Notes: generated by a model not told the origin, from the letters alone. DNA of 15,017 nucleotides from Acidobacteriota bacterium (GCA_003223695.1 QHVY01000127.1:1-15017); one strand, 5' to 3'; numbered from the stretch's first letter, positions 1-7,115 are shown. Program-made: numbers and translations.

Positions 1-456
1 CAGATGGAAACGGTGATGAGCTACATCGAGGCCGGAAAAAGCGAAGGTGCGAAGCTCGTCTGCGGCGGCGAGCGCGCGGACATCGGCACCGGCAAGGGCT
101 ACTTCGTGAAGCCGACGATCTTCGACGATGTCGATCCGAACATGAAAATCGCACGAGAGGAAATTTTCGGCCCGGTGCTGGCGACAATTCGATTCAAAGA
201 TGCTGACGACGCGATCGCCAAAGGCAACGCGACCGTCTACGGCCTCGCCGCCGCCGTGTGGACGCGCGACATCTCCAAAGCGCATCGCATCGCCCGAGCG
301 ATCAAAGCGGGGACGGTGTGGATCAACACGTATAACCTCTACGATCCCGCGCTGCCGTTCGGCGGATTCAAGGAATCGGGCTTCGGCCGCGATCAGGGCC
401 GCGACGCGTTGGAGAAGTACACGCAGACGAAATCGGTCTGGGTCAACCTTTCCTGA
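1..456 (+). CDS. Aldehyde dehydrogenase, C-terminal part (cut by window edge)
   Basis: This is the last ~151 residues of an NAD(P)-dependent aldehyde dehydrogenase (ALDH superfamily), which oxidises an aldehyde to the acid in the cytoplasm. The frame is open to base 1, so the start, most of the NAD-binding domain and the catalytic cysteine lie outside the window; full-length members have about 490 residues. Visible family marks are the REEIFGPV block, the GLAAAVWTRD segment, the GTVWINTYN block and the C-terminal PFGGFKESGFGRDQGRDAL stretch, followed by the usual YTQTKSVWVNL end. These resemble betaine-aldehyde/ALDH1-like enzymes, but substrate cannot be read from this part. No obvious terminator follows; a CCAATTGG palindrome lies at 458-465. 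Confidence 0.95.
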   Translation, partial: QMETVMSYIEAGKSEGAKLVCGGERADIGTGKGYFVKPTIFDDVDPNMKIAREEIFGPVLATIRFKDADDAIAKGNATVYGLAAAVWTRDISKAHRIARAIKAGTVWINTYNLYDPALPFGGFKESGFGRDQGRDALEKYTQTKSVWVNLS

Positions 457-518
457 ACCAATTGGGGTATGAGCGTTGCATTGCGGAAGGCCGGAAAGCA
501 TTAAGGGAGGTCTTCAGC

Positions 519-1070
519 ATGAAACGCAATCTCAGCAGAGTCCTGGCTCTCACCGTTTTTTTCGCCGCCGGAATGGTCGCCACCGCGCAAGCAGCTTCCG
601 CTGTGAAGGTGCCGGTGAGCGGCACATTTTCGGGCGGCGGACAATTCAGCGGCGTCATCACCATCAATCGATTCGAAGCGCGTGGGAACGACATCGTCGC
701 CATTGGCTTCGTTAGCGGCGTTCTCAGCCGCGGATCGAAGACGCTCGGAGCGGGACTGGCGGGAGAAGTCACGTGGCCGGTGTCGATCAATTCTTCGACC
801 ACCGCGACGCACGCCGCCTCCGTTCGTCCCGAGCAGACGACCTGCTCCGTCCTGTCAATGTCTCTCGGCCCTGTGGACACCAATCTCCTCGGTTTCGACG
901 TGTCGCTCGGTGCCGTTTCGCTCAACATTGCCGGTGAATCGGGCACGCCGCTCGGTGATCTGGTCTGCGCGATCAACAGTCTGTTAGGCAACGTCGCGGG
1001 CGTGGTGAATTTGTTGAATGGCCTCCTCTCTTTGTTGACGGGGTTGCTGGGCGGTTTGACGGGCGCGTGA
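519..1070 (+). CDS. Small secreted protein of unknown function
   Basis: The 183-residue product starts at ATG 519, which has a good Shine-Dalgarno (GGGAGG at 505-510, 8 nt away); the longer upstream reading from 462 has no such site. Residues 1-26 are a typical Sec signal peptide (basic KR start, hydrophobic core, AQA end), so the protein is exported. The middle is rich in Gly, Ser and Val and looks beta-rich. The C-terminal third has a CSVLSMSLGPVDTNLLG stretch, then DLVCAINSLL and a hydrophobic Leu/Gly tail ending LLGGLTGA. I recall a similar pattern (Cys, LGP, LLG, then LLCAVAxLL) in unnamed secreted proteins of other bacteria, but know no function. The two cysteines could form a disulfide. 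Confidence 0.8.
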   Translation: MKRNLSRVLALTVFFAAGMVATAQAASAVKVPVSGTFSGGGQFSGVITINRFEARGNDIVAIGFVSGVLSRGSKTLGAGLAGEVTWPVSINSSTTATHAASVRPEQTTCSVLSMSLGPVDTNLLGFDVSLGAVSLNIAGESGTPLGDLVCAINSLLGNVAGVVNLLNGLLSLLTGLLGGLTGA

Positions 1071-1096
1071 TCGCGATATGGTAGTATTGCCGCAGT

Positions 1097-1381
1097 ATGG
1101 CAAAGAAGGTCACGTTCACTCTCGATGACCAGACGATCCGCCGTCTGCAAAATGCGGCGGAACGGACGAAGAAGGCGAAGAGTCAGGTGGTGCGCGAAGC
1201 GATCGCTGATTACCACGAGCGGATCGGCAAGCTGAGCGAGACCGAACGTCTGCGGCTGATCAAAGTCATGGAAGAAATCCTGGCCAGTCCTCCGACACGA
1301 CCGCAGGAGGAGGCGGACCGTGAGATCGCCGAAATTCGCGCGGCGCGGCGCCACGGCGGCCGGCGGCACCGCGTCGAGTGA
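1097..1381 (+). CDS. Ribbon-helix-helix antitoxin of a type II toxin-antitoxin pair
   Basis: The 94-residue protein has a CopG/VapB-type ribbon-helix-helix fold at residues 2-46: a strand KKVTFTLDD, a first helix around QTIRRLQNAAERT, and a second helix SQVVREAIADYHERI. This type of dimer binds operator DNA and represses its own operon. The C-terminal half (about 47-94) is charged and ends in an Arg-rich RRHGGRRHRVE tail, the usual place for toxin binding. It overlaps the PIN toxin gene by 4 bp (GTGA), which is normal for such pairs. No Shine-Dalgarno is visible before ATG 1097, so a short-leader or leaderless message is possible. The fold and the neighbour make the call firm; the cognate pairing is inferred from context. 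Confidence 0.9.
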   Translation: MAKKVTFTLDDQTIRRLQNAAERTKKAKSQVVREAIADYHERIGKLSETERLRLIKVMEEILASPPTRPQEEADREIAEIRAARRHGGRRHRVE

Positions 1382-1749
1382 TTTTCATCGATACCTCCGC
1401 GTTGGTCGGAAGCTTTGCCGGCGAACGACCTTCAGGTGAACGGCTGGTCGCGTTCTTGAGGGAAGGCCAGGAGTTCGCAATGTCTTCGCTTGTGCTGTAC
1501 GAGTGGCTCCGCGGCCCGCGAACGGCTCAGGAATTGTTGCAGCAGGAAAAAGTTCTTCCCGCTGATCAGGCGATTCCGTTCGGAGCTGAGGAGGCCGCGC
1601 GTGCCGCCGATGTTTACAGACGCGTTTCTCGCGCTCGCACGCGCGAGGTGGACATCGCGATCGCGGCAACCGCCATCGTCCGCGGCGCGCCTCTTTGGAC
1701 TTTGAACCCGGAAGACTTCCGGGACATCCCTGACCTGAAGCTCGTTTGA
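1378..1749 (+). CDS. vapC: PIN-domain toxin, VapC-like ribonuclease
   Basis: The 123-residue protein is a PIN-domain endoribonuclease of the VapC type, a Mg-dependent RNase held inactive by its antitoxin. The acidic active-site set is present: D5 in IFIDTSAL, E42 in LYEWLRG, D92 in REVDIAIAATA, with N110 and D113 in LNPEDF near the end. The length equals that of family members, so the gene looks intact. It starts with GTG at 1378, inside the antitoxin stop (GTGA overlap), which implies translational coupling and a lower toxin yield. The next gene (MOSC) starts directly after its stop. The cellular RNA target cannot be read from sequence. Confidence 0.92.
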   Translation: MIFIDTSALVGSFAGERPSGERLVAFLREGQEFAMSSLVLYEWLRGPRTAQELLQQEKVLPADQAIPFGAEEAARAADVYRRVSRARTREVDIAIAATAIVRGAPLWTLNPEDFRDIPDLKLV

Positions 1750-2169
1750 ATGGCCGAAATCGTCTCCATCTGGATCAAACGCGCGCACGGCGGTGCGATG
1801 GATCGCGTCGATGAGGCGCACCTCGTCCCCGGACGCGGTCTCGTTGGCAGCGCCGATCAGGGTGGGTGGCGGCAGATCACGATCATCAGCGAAGAATCGT
1901 GGCGCAATGCCACCGCCGAATTAGGCGCTGATGTCGATCCATCCGCGCGCCGCGCGAACGTGATGATCCGCGGCCTCGATCTCCAAAAGTCGCGCGGAAA
2001 GAAATTGCAGCTCGGCGACTGCGTCATCAATGTCCGCGGCGAAAATCCTCCCTGCCGGCTGATGAACGAAATGCAACAGCCGCTGCGGTCTCATTGGCGC
2101 GCAGGCGTGTTCGGAGAGATCGTGTACGGAGGAACGATTCGCGCGGGGGACTCCGTTCGCTTCTTGTAG
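1750..2169 (+). CDS. MOSC-domain protein
   Basis: The 139-residue protein is a stand-alone MOSC domain, the beta-rich fold found at the C-terminus of molybdenum-cofactor sulfurase and in YiiM/YuaD-type proteins, where a conserved cysteine handles sulfur or binds the molybdenum cofactor. Family marks are the N-terminal GRGLVGSAD region (residues 29-36), RQITIISEESW (41-51), RRANVMIRGLDL (68-79), the conserved cysteine C102 in ENPPCRLM, and GVFGEIVYGGTIRAGDSV near the end. It is at the short end for the family; the stretch after PCRLM looks about four residues shorter than I would expect. ATG 1750 directly follows the toxin stop with no gap, suggesting co-transcription with the toxin-antitoxin pair, although no functional link is known to me. 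Confidence 0.88.
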   Translation: MAEIVSIWIKRAHGGAMDRVDEAHLVPGRGLVGSADQGGWRQITIISEESWRNATAELGADVDPSARRANVMIRGLDLQKSRGKKLQLGDCVINVRGENPPCRLMNEMQQPLRSHWRAGVFGEIVYGGTIRAGDSVRFL

Positions 2170-2203
2170 AATCTGCGCCCATTCTTTGCAGTGGACGGCA
2201 CTT

Positions 2204-3415
2204 ATGAGAAGTCATCTCCTGAAATTATGCACGATAATTGTTGCTGTTTTATTTAGCGGCTGTCCGCCAAAAACTGAAGTTGCCGGCGGCGGAGGCGGAA
2301 ACGGCGCTGCCGGTGGCGGCGACATTCTCATCGGCGAGTACGGCTCGCTCACCGGCGGTCAGGCCACATTCGGCACGTCGACGCATCAGGCGATCATCAT
2401 GGCCATGGACGAGATCAACGCGGCCGGCGGCGTCAACGGACGCAAGATCAAAGTGCTGACCGAAGACGACGAGTCGAAGACCGAAGAGGCGGCGAACGCC
2501 GTCACCAAACTGATCTCGCAGAACAATGTGCTGACGATCCTCGGCGAGGTGGCCTCATCGTGTTCGCTTGCCGCTGCACCGATCTGTCAGTCGAACAAGG
2601 TGCCGATGATCACGCCCTCATCGACCAATCCCGAGGTGACGAAAAAAGGCGACTACATTTTCCGAACGTGTTTCACGGACGATTACCAGGGCGAGAACAT
2701 CGCGCGCTACGCCGCGACGCAATTGCATTACAAAAAGGCAGCAATTCTCACTGACGTAAAGAACGATTATTCGACCGGGCTGACAACGACAATTGATCGC
2801 GTCTTTACGTCACTGGGCGGGAAGATCATTGCCAAACAGAGCTACGCAAATCTCGACAGCGATTTTCGCTCGCAGCTCACCGCCATTCGCGCCGCGAATC
2901 CGGAAGTGATTTTCGTCCCCGGTTACTACACCGATGTCGGTCAGATCGCCATCCAGGCTCGCGACCTCGGAATGAAGCAGCCGCTGATGGGCGGCGACGG
3001 CTGGGAATCGCCGAAGCTGATCGAGATCGGTGGCAAAGCGCTCGAAGGCTGCATGTACACGAACCACTACTTCTACGGCGATCCGAACCCGATGGTGCAC
3101 AACTTCGTGCAGAAATATAAGGAGCGCTTCGGATCGATTCCCGACGGCATGGCCGCGCTCGGATACGATGCGGCGCGTGTTCTCGCCGACGCGATCAAGC
3201 GCGCGAAGAAACTCGACGGACCATCGCTTCGCGATGCGATTGCCGCCACGAAGAGTTTCCAGGGAGTCACCGGCACGATCACGCTCGGACCCGACCGGGA
3301 TGCTGTCGGCAAGAAAATCGTCATCGAAGAGGTCAAGAACGGGCAGCTCACGTTGAAAGCGACAATCGAGCCGTCCGCTGGCGGCAGTGCGACGCCGGCG
3401 ACGGCGAAGCATTGA
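2204..3415 (+). CDS. livK: Branched-chain amino-acid ABC transporter, substrate-binding lipoprotein
   Basis: The 403-residue protein is a periplasmic binding protein of the LivJ/LivK family that delivers leucine, isoleucine, valine or related compounds to the LivHMGF membrane complex. ATG 2204 is preferred to a TTG at 2186 because it gives a compact lipoprotein signal peptide with lipobox FSGC and lipidated Cys20; no strong Shine-Dalgarno precedes either start. A Gly-rich linker (about 26-39) follows, then the family domain: IGEYGSLTGGQATFG, the AAGGVNGRKI block, ASSCSLAAAPICQSNKVPMI (ligand-loop region), and YFYGDPNPMVHNFVQKY. The length is normal. The stop overlaps livH (TGATG). The real substrate may be wider than branched-chain amino acids, as is common in this family. 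Confidence 0.95.
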   Translation: MRSHLLKLCTIIVAVLFSGCPPKTEVAGGGGGNGAAGGGDILIGEYGSLTGGQATFGTSTHQAIIMAMDEINAAGGVNGRKIKVLTEDDESKTEEAANAVTKLISQNNVLTILGEVASSCSLAAAPICQSNKVPMITPSSTNPEVTKKGDYIFRTCFTDDYQGENIARYAATQLHYKKAAILTDVKNDYSTGLTTTIDRVFTSLGGKIIAKQSYANLDSDFRSQLTAIRAANPEVIFVPGYYTDVGQIAIQARDLGMKQPLMGGDGWESPKLIEIGGKALEGCMYTNHYFYGDPNPMVHNFVQKYKERFGSIPDGMAALGYDAARVLADAIKRAKKLDGPSLRDAIAATKSFQGVTGTITLGPDRDAVGKKIVIEEVKNGQLTLKATIEPSAGGSATPATAKH

Positions 3416-4284
3416 TGCAGACCTTTCTTCAATACCTGCTGAACGGAATTGCCGTCGGGGCGAAGCTGATCAACTTCGCGCACGGCGACGTCTTCATGCT
3501 CGGATCGTTCGTCGGCTTCTACGCGGGCGGGTGGGCGGCCAGACACATGAACAATCAGGCGGGCACGCTCATGTCGTGGGTGGTCGCCGCCGCAATCATG
3601 CTGCTGTCGATGATCGCCTGCGGTCTCTTCGGTTATCTCAACGAGCGAATTGCCTATCGACCGCTGCGCAACGCGCCTCGCATCGCATCGCTGATCACCG
3701 CGATCGGCGTCTCATTTTTTCTCGAATACGGCGGGCAGTTTGTCTTTGGGCCCGATCCGAAATTTTTTCCCACGCTGATTGAGAAGCATCTGATTCAATT
3801 CGGCACGATCACTACGACGAACTATCAGATCATCGTTCTCGTTGTGGCGGTGATCTTCATGGCCCTGCTGCAGTACATCGTGTATGGGACGAGATTCGGT
3901 CGTGCGATGCGAGCAGTGTCCTTCAATTTCGAAACGGCGTCGTTGATGGGTATCCCGACGGACCGCATCATCTCGATTACGTTTATGATCGGCTCCGCGC
4001 TCGCCGCTGTCGCCGGCATTCTCTTCGCTGTTTCTTATCCGAAAATCGATCCGCTCATGGGCATCATGCCCGGCCTGAAAGCCTTCGTCGCTGCCGTGTT
4101 AGGCGGGATCGGCAATGTGCCGGGGGCAGTGGTGGGTGGATTGATCATCGGCATCATCGAGTCGTTCGTCGGCGGCAGCCGCTTTTCGAATTTCACGCCT
4201 GCGATCGCCTTCATCATCCTCATCGGCATCCTGCTGTTCCGCCCCTCAGGTCTGTTCGGGAAATACGAGCCGGAGAAGGTGTGA
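3415..4284 (+). CDS. livH: Branched-chain amino-acid ABC transporter permease LivH, lacking part of the first membrane segment
   Basis: The 289-residue membrane protein is one of the two permease subunits of the Liv transporter. ATG 3415 shares one base with the preceding stop. Conserved family blocks are INFAHGDVFMLG (19-30), ERIAYRPLRNAPR, the LITAIGVSFFLEYGG helix, and AFVAAVLGGIGNVPGAVVGG, the loop that contacts the ATPases. Odd point: family members have a helix of the type YALIALGYTMVYG between the N-terminal NGxxxG motif and INFAHG. Here A16 is followed at once by K17-L18-INFAHG, so about 16 residues are missing, in frame. Compared with E. coli LivH (308 residues, from memory) the shortfall is about that size. 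It may be a real deletion, which would probably harm insertion, or an assembly error. Confidence 0.93.
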   Translation: MQTFLQYLLNGIAVGAKLINFAHGDVFMLGSFVGFYAGGWAARHMNNQAGTLMSWVVAAAIMLLSMIACGLFGYLNERIAYRPLRNAPRIASLITAIGVSFFLEYGGQFVFGPDPKFFPTLIEKHLIQFGTITTTNYQIIVLVVAVIFMALLQYIVYGTRFGRAMRAVSFNFETASLMGIPTDRIISITFMIGSALAAVAGILFAVSYPKIDPLMGIMPGLKAFVAAVLGGIGNVPGAVVGGLIIGIIESFVGGSRFSNFTPAIAFIILIGILLFRPSGLFGKYEPEKV

Positions 4285-5426
4285 TGGCTGGCGGGCAGCG
4301 GGTAGCGGGTAGCGGGTGGGAAAATCGAGACGCGCCGCCACCCGCCACCCGCCACCCGCCATCCGCCCGCCTTCCGTGGTGGCTGCGCGACCTGATCTAC
4401 GCCGCCGTCTTCATTGCCATTCTCATCGGCGCGTCGTATGGCCTCGACCGTATTCCGATCGGCGGCATCGCCTACTACCGGCGAATCATCGTGCTGATGG
4501 GCATCAACATCATCCTCGCCGTGTCGCTGAACATCATCAATGGACACGCCGGTCAATTCTCGTTAGGCCATGCCGGATTCATGGCCATAGGCGCGTACTT
4601 CGCTGCGTTTCTCACCGTCTTCTATTTCGCGCCTTATGTGAACAAATTTCCCGAGGGAACCGAACAGTGGCTGTTGCAGAACGGGCTGCTGCTCGTCGCT
4701 GTGCTTCTCGGCGGCGCGCTCGCGGCACTGGCGGGATACATCGTCGGGCTTCCGTCGCTGCGTCTGCGCGGCGACTACCTTGCGATTGTCACACTCGGAT
4801 TCGGCGAGATCATTCGCGTGTTCATTTTGAACATCAACAAAATCGGCGCGGCGCGCGGACTCTCCGGCATTCCGAACTGGGCCGATTTTTTCTGGGTCTA
4901 TCTGTTTTGTGGCATCACGATTTTGATCTCGTGGCGGCTGGTACGCTCCTCCGTCGGCCGTGCATTTCTCGCCATCCGCGAAGATCAGATCGCTGCCGAG
5001 GCGATGGGCGTCGACACGACAAAGTACAAAGTGAAGGCGTTCATCATCGGATCGTTTCTGGCGGGCGTGGCCGGTGGGCTGTTCGCGCATTACATGATGT
5101 ATCTCAATCCGGAGATGTTCCGCTTCCTCAAATCATTCGAAGTCGTCGTGATGGTCGTCCTCGGCGGGCTGGGATCGATTTCCGGCTCAGTTGTCGCCGC
5201 GATCATTCTCACGTTCCTGCCCGAAGGTCTTCGCGAAGTGAAAGATTTTCTGCATACGAACAAAGATCCGAGGATGGTGATCTATTCGATCCTGCTCATT
5301 GTGCTGATGCTCACGCGGCCGCAAGGCCTTCTCGGGCGGCGCGAGCTGTGGCAAGTGCTGGCGCGCCGCAAAGACACGATTCCGACCGACGAACGCGATC
5401 AAGGAGACGCGACCGACAGGCCATGA
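4284..5426 (+). CDS. livM: Branched-chain amino-acid ABC transporter permease LivM
   Basis: The 380-residue protein is the second permease subunit of the Liv system. Conserved blocks are the LNIINGHAGQFSLGHAGFMA segment (LivM hallmark), the GLPSLRLRGDYLAIVTLGFGEIIR block before the cytoplasmic loop, AIREDQIAAEAMGV, and VVLGGLGSISGSVVAA, the ATPase contact region, followed by RPQGLLGRREL. ATG 4284 overlaps the livH stop by one base and has the Shine-Dalgarno GGAGAAGG at 4272-4279; an in-frame GTG at 4281 is the alternative. Odd point: residues about 3-31 are encoded by a heptamer inverted repeat and are unlike any family N-terminus (Gly/Ser-rich, then Pro/His/Arg-rich), ending just before the first helix (WWLRDLIYAAVF). 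Confidence 0.95.
   Translation: MAGGQRVAGSGWENRDAPPPATRHPPSARLPWWLRDLIYAAVFIAILIGASYGLDRIPIGGIAYYRRIIVLMGINIILAVSLNIINGHAGQFSLGHAGFMAIGAYFAAFLTVFYFAPYVNKFPEGTEQWLLQNGLLLVAVLLGGALAALAGYIVGLPSLRLRGDYLAIVTLGFGEIIRVFILNINKIGAARGLSGIPNWADFFWVYLFCGITILISWRLVRSSVGRAFLAIREDQIAAEAMGVDTTKYKVKAFIIGSFLAGVAGGLFAHYMMYLNPEMFRFLKSFEVVVMVVLGGLGSISGSVVAAIILTFLPEGLREVKDFLHTNKDPRMVIYSILLIVLMLTRPQGLLGRRELWQVLARRKDTIPTDERDQGDATDRP
4291..4368 (+). repeat. Heptamer inverted repeat inside the 5' end of livM
   Basis: The left arm (4291-4318) holds four heptamers: GCGGGCA, GCGGGTA, GCGGGTA and GCGGGTG. The right arm (about 4336-4368) holds tandem CACCCGC-type heptamers that are nearly complementary, so the region can form an imperfect hairpin with a short AT-richer loop (AAAATCGAGA). 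The repeat lies entirely within the livM reading frame, after the third codon. The junction trinucleotides of the left arm are CAG (4296, in frame), TAG (4303, out of frame), TAG (4310, out of frame) and TGG (4317, in frame), so the frame stays open. Confidence 0.8.
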
Positions 5427-5637
5427 AGAGGCACCCCTCATCCGGCCTGCGGCCACCCTTCGACTCCGCCTCCCCTTCGCTGCGCTCAGGGTCGCCGTCG
5501 CTCAGGGCAGGCTCTTCTCCCCGCGTCGCGGGGAGAAGGATCTCGCGCCAGTGTCCCTCGCCCCGCGAAGCGGGGAGAGGGTGCCGCCCTTCGGCTGCGC
5601 TCAGGGCAGGCTTCGCGGCGGGTGAGGGGTTATAGAG
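5427..5637 (+). repeat. Composite palindromic repeat between livM and livG
   Basis: This 211-bp gap in an otherwise tightly packed operon is a mosaic of inverted and direct repeats. Two hairpins are plain: an 11-bp perfect stem 5514-5524/5528-5538 (core CTTCTCCCCGC) and a 12-bp stem with one mismatch, 5555-5566/5570-5581 (core GCCCCGC-GAA-GCGGGG). A direct repeat with TGCGCTCAGGG occurs near 5481 and 5595. The outer ends are CACCCCTCATCC (from 5431) and GGTGAGGGGT (5621-5630). The element at 7117-7173 has the same GGTGAGGG end and the same CTCTCCC/GGGAGAG core, so the two are related. No U-tract follows the stems, so they do not look like intrinsic terminators; stems of this kind often stabilise upstream mRNA. 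Confidence 0.8.
5624..5629 (+). promoter_or_regulatory. Ribosome binding site of livG, formed by the end of the repeat
   Basis: GAGGGG lies 8 nt before ATG 5638, which is normal Shine-Dalgarno spacing. The bases belong to the terminal GGTGAGGGG of the composite repeat, so the repeat itself appears to provide the translation signal for livG. No other purine-rich stretch is available between it and the start. Confidence 0.6.
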
Positions 5638-6408
5638 ATGCCCCTTCTCGAAGTTAAAGACGTGACCATCCGATTCGGCGGCCTAACAGCCGTTTCGGAG
5701 TTCACTCTCTCAATGGACACGCATGAGCTGGTCGGTCTCATCGGTCCAAACGGCGCAGGAAAAACGACGATCTTCAACATGCTCACCGGTGTCTACAGGC
5801 CGAACGAAGGCGAGATGTTCGTCGATGGTCAATCGATCGTCGACAACAAGCCGTATGAGATTACGGCGCTCGGAGTTGCCCGGACGTTTCAAAACATCCG
5901 GCTGTTCAAAGAGCTCACGGTCCTCGACAACGTCAAGATCGGCGGCCATATGCATTACAAATACTCGAGCGCGTCGGCGGTTCTGCATACGAATCGATTT
6001 CACAAAGCGGAGGACATCGCCGAGGTGGATGCGGTCGAGCTGCTGCGGATCTTCAATCTGGACTCGCGTGCGCAGCAGTACGCGCGCAATCTTCCATACG
6101 GCGATCAGCGGCGATTGGAAATCGCGCGCGCCCTCGCCGTCCGTCCGAAGCTGCTGCTGCTCGACGAACCCGCAGCGGGCCTGAACACCGGCGAGACGAG
6201 CGAGCTGATGGAAAAGATTCATGAGATTCGCGATCGCTTCGGCCTGGCGATTCTCGTCATCGAGCACAACATGGAGCTGGTGATGGGGATCTGCGAGCGC
6301 ATTTTCGTGCTCAACTTTGGCAAGACGATCGCGCAGGGAACGCCGGATGACGTGCGCGCGAATCCGGTCGTCATCGAGGCGTATCTCGGAGAGCCAGCAG
6401 AAGTATGA
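5638..6408 (+). CDS. livG: Branched-chain amino-acid ABC transporter ATP-binding protein LivG
   Basis: The 256-residue cytoplasmic ATPase powers the LivHM channel together with LivF. All nucleotide-binding motifs are present: Walker A GPNGAGKTT (36-44), Q-loop Q85 in ARTFQNIRLF, the LivG-type signature LPYGDQRRLEIARAL (152-166; PYGDQ in place of SGGQ is usual for this family), Walker B LLLLDEP (172-178) and switch His210 in VIEHNMELVM. The C-terminal FVLNFGKTIAQGTPDDV and EAYLG blocks are typical. Length is normal. The gene is separated from livM by a 211-bp repeat that also provides its ribosome binding site, and overlaps livF by 4 bp (ATGA). Confidence 0.97.
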   Translation: MPLLEVKDVTIRFGGLTAVSEFTLSMDTHELVGLIGPNGAGKTTIFNMLTGVYRPNEGEMFVDGQSIVDNKPYEITALGVARTFQNIRLFKELTVLDNVKIGGHMHYKYSSASAVLHTNRFHKAEDIAEVDAVELLRIFNLDSRAQQYARNLPYGDQRRLEIARALAVRPKLLLLDEPAAGLNTGETSELMEKIHEIRDRFGLAILVIEHNMELVMGICERIFVLNFGKTIAQGTPDDVRANPVVIEAYLGEPAEV

Positions 6409-7115
6409 ATGCTCTTCTGGCGGTGCGCGATCTGGAGGTTGCTTACGGCAACATCCCTGCGCTGCACGGAATCACCATCGAAGTGCAGAAGGGGGAGATC
6501 GTCACGCTCATCGGAGCGAACGGCGCCGGCAAGACCACGACGCTGCGCACGATCTCCGGTTTGCTGAAGCCGCGGCGCGGCGAGATCGTTTTCAACGAGA
6601 GGAACATCGGCGGCACAAAGCCTGATGTGATCACCGCAATGGGCGTGTCGCATGTACCCGAGGGACGAGGGATCTTCGCGAATCTGACGGTTGGCGACAA
6701 TCTGGAGCTCGGCGCCTATGTGCGCAAGGAAAAAATCACCGACTCCGAGTACGAGCGCGTCTTCGCGTTGTTTCCGGTGCTGAAAGAGCGTTTGAAACAA
6801 AATGCCGGCACGCTCTCTGGCGGTGAGCAGCAGATGCTGGCAATCTCGCGCGCGCTGATGTCGAAGCCGAACGTGCTGCTGCTCGACGAGCCCTCTCTCG
6901 GACTTGCGCCGCAGATGGTGCAGGCGATTTTCCGGGTGGTGAAGGAGATCAACGCTGAGGGAACGACAATCCTGCTCGTGGAACAGAATGCGCACATGGC
7001 GCTGGTGACCGCGCATCGTGGCTATGTCATGGAGACGGGGCGCATCGTCCTGCACGACACGACGAAGGCGCTGCTCGCGTCGGATCGGGTGAAGAAGGCG
7101 TATTTGGGAGGTTAG
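6405..7115 (+). CDS. livF: Branched-chain amino-acid ABC transporter ATP-binding protein LivF
   Basis: The 236-residue ATPase is the partner of LivG. Motifs in order are Walker A GANGAGKT (37-44), HVPEGRGIF (83-91, Q-loop region with Glu in the usual LivF form), ABC signature LSGGEQQ (137-143), Walker B VLLLDEPSLGLAP (157-169) and LVEQNAHMAL (191-200), where Gln takes the switch-His position as is normal in LivF. The C-terminal YVMETGRIV and AYLGG are typical. ATG 6405 overlaps the livG stop (ATGA), with a GGAGAG 11 nt upstream. The gene ends the liv cluster; a palindromic repeat begins two bases after the stop. Length and motifs give no sign of damage. Confidence 0.97.
   Translation: MNALLAVRDLEVAYGNIPALHGITIEVQKGEIVTLIGANGAGKTTTLRTISGLLKPRRGEIVFNERNIGGTKPDVITAMGVSHVPEGRGIFANLTVGDNLELGAYVRKEKITDSEYERVFALFPVLKERLKQNAGTLSGGEQQMLAISRALMSKPNVLLLDEPSLGLAPQMVQAIFRVVKEINAEGTTILLVEQNAHMALVTAHRGYVMETGRIVLHDTTKALLASDRVKKAYLGG

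Noticed and set aside
1070..1077. ATCGCGAT palindrome before the antitoxin gene as autoregulatory operator
   Set aside because: The position fits, but 8 bp is too short to support a claim, and no second half-site or firm promoter (TTGACG 1056 with badly spaced -10 candidates) is visible.
443..1369. Minus-strand open frame of 308 codons opposite the secreted-protein and antitoxin genes
   Set aside because: It lies antisense to two genes with clear family or signal-peptide evidence; its translation is Arg/Pro/Thr-rich without domains. Long antisense frames are expected in GC-rich DNA.
5514..5581. Intrinsic terminators in the livM-livG repeat
   Set aside because: The stems are strong but no U-tract follows either, and the operon clearly continues with livG and livF.
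4316..5635. 439-codon frame overlapping livM and the following repeat
   Set aside because: The livM frame carries all family motifs; this one is Arg-rich. Only its last 70 codons (from ATG 5423) are mentioned, as a possible coupling frame, not as a gene.
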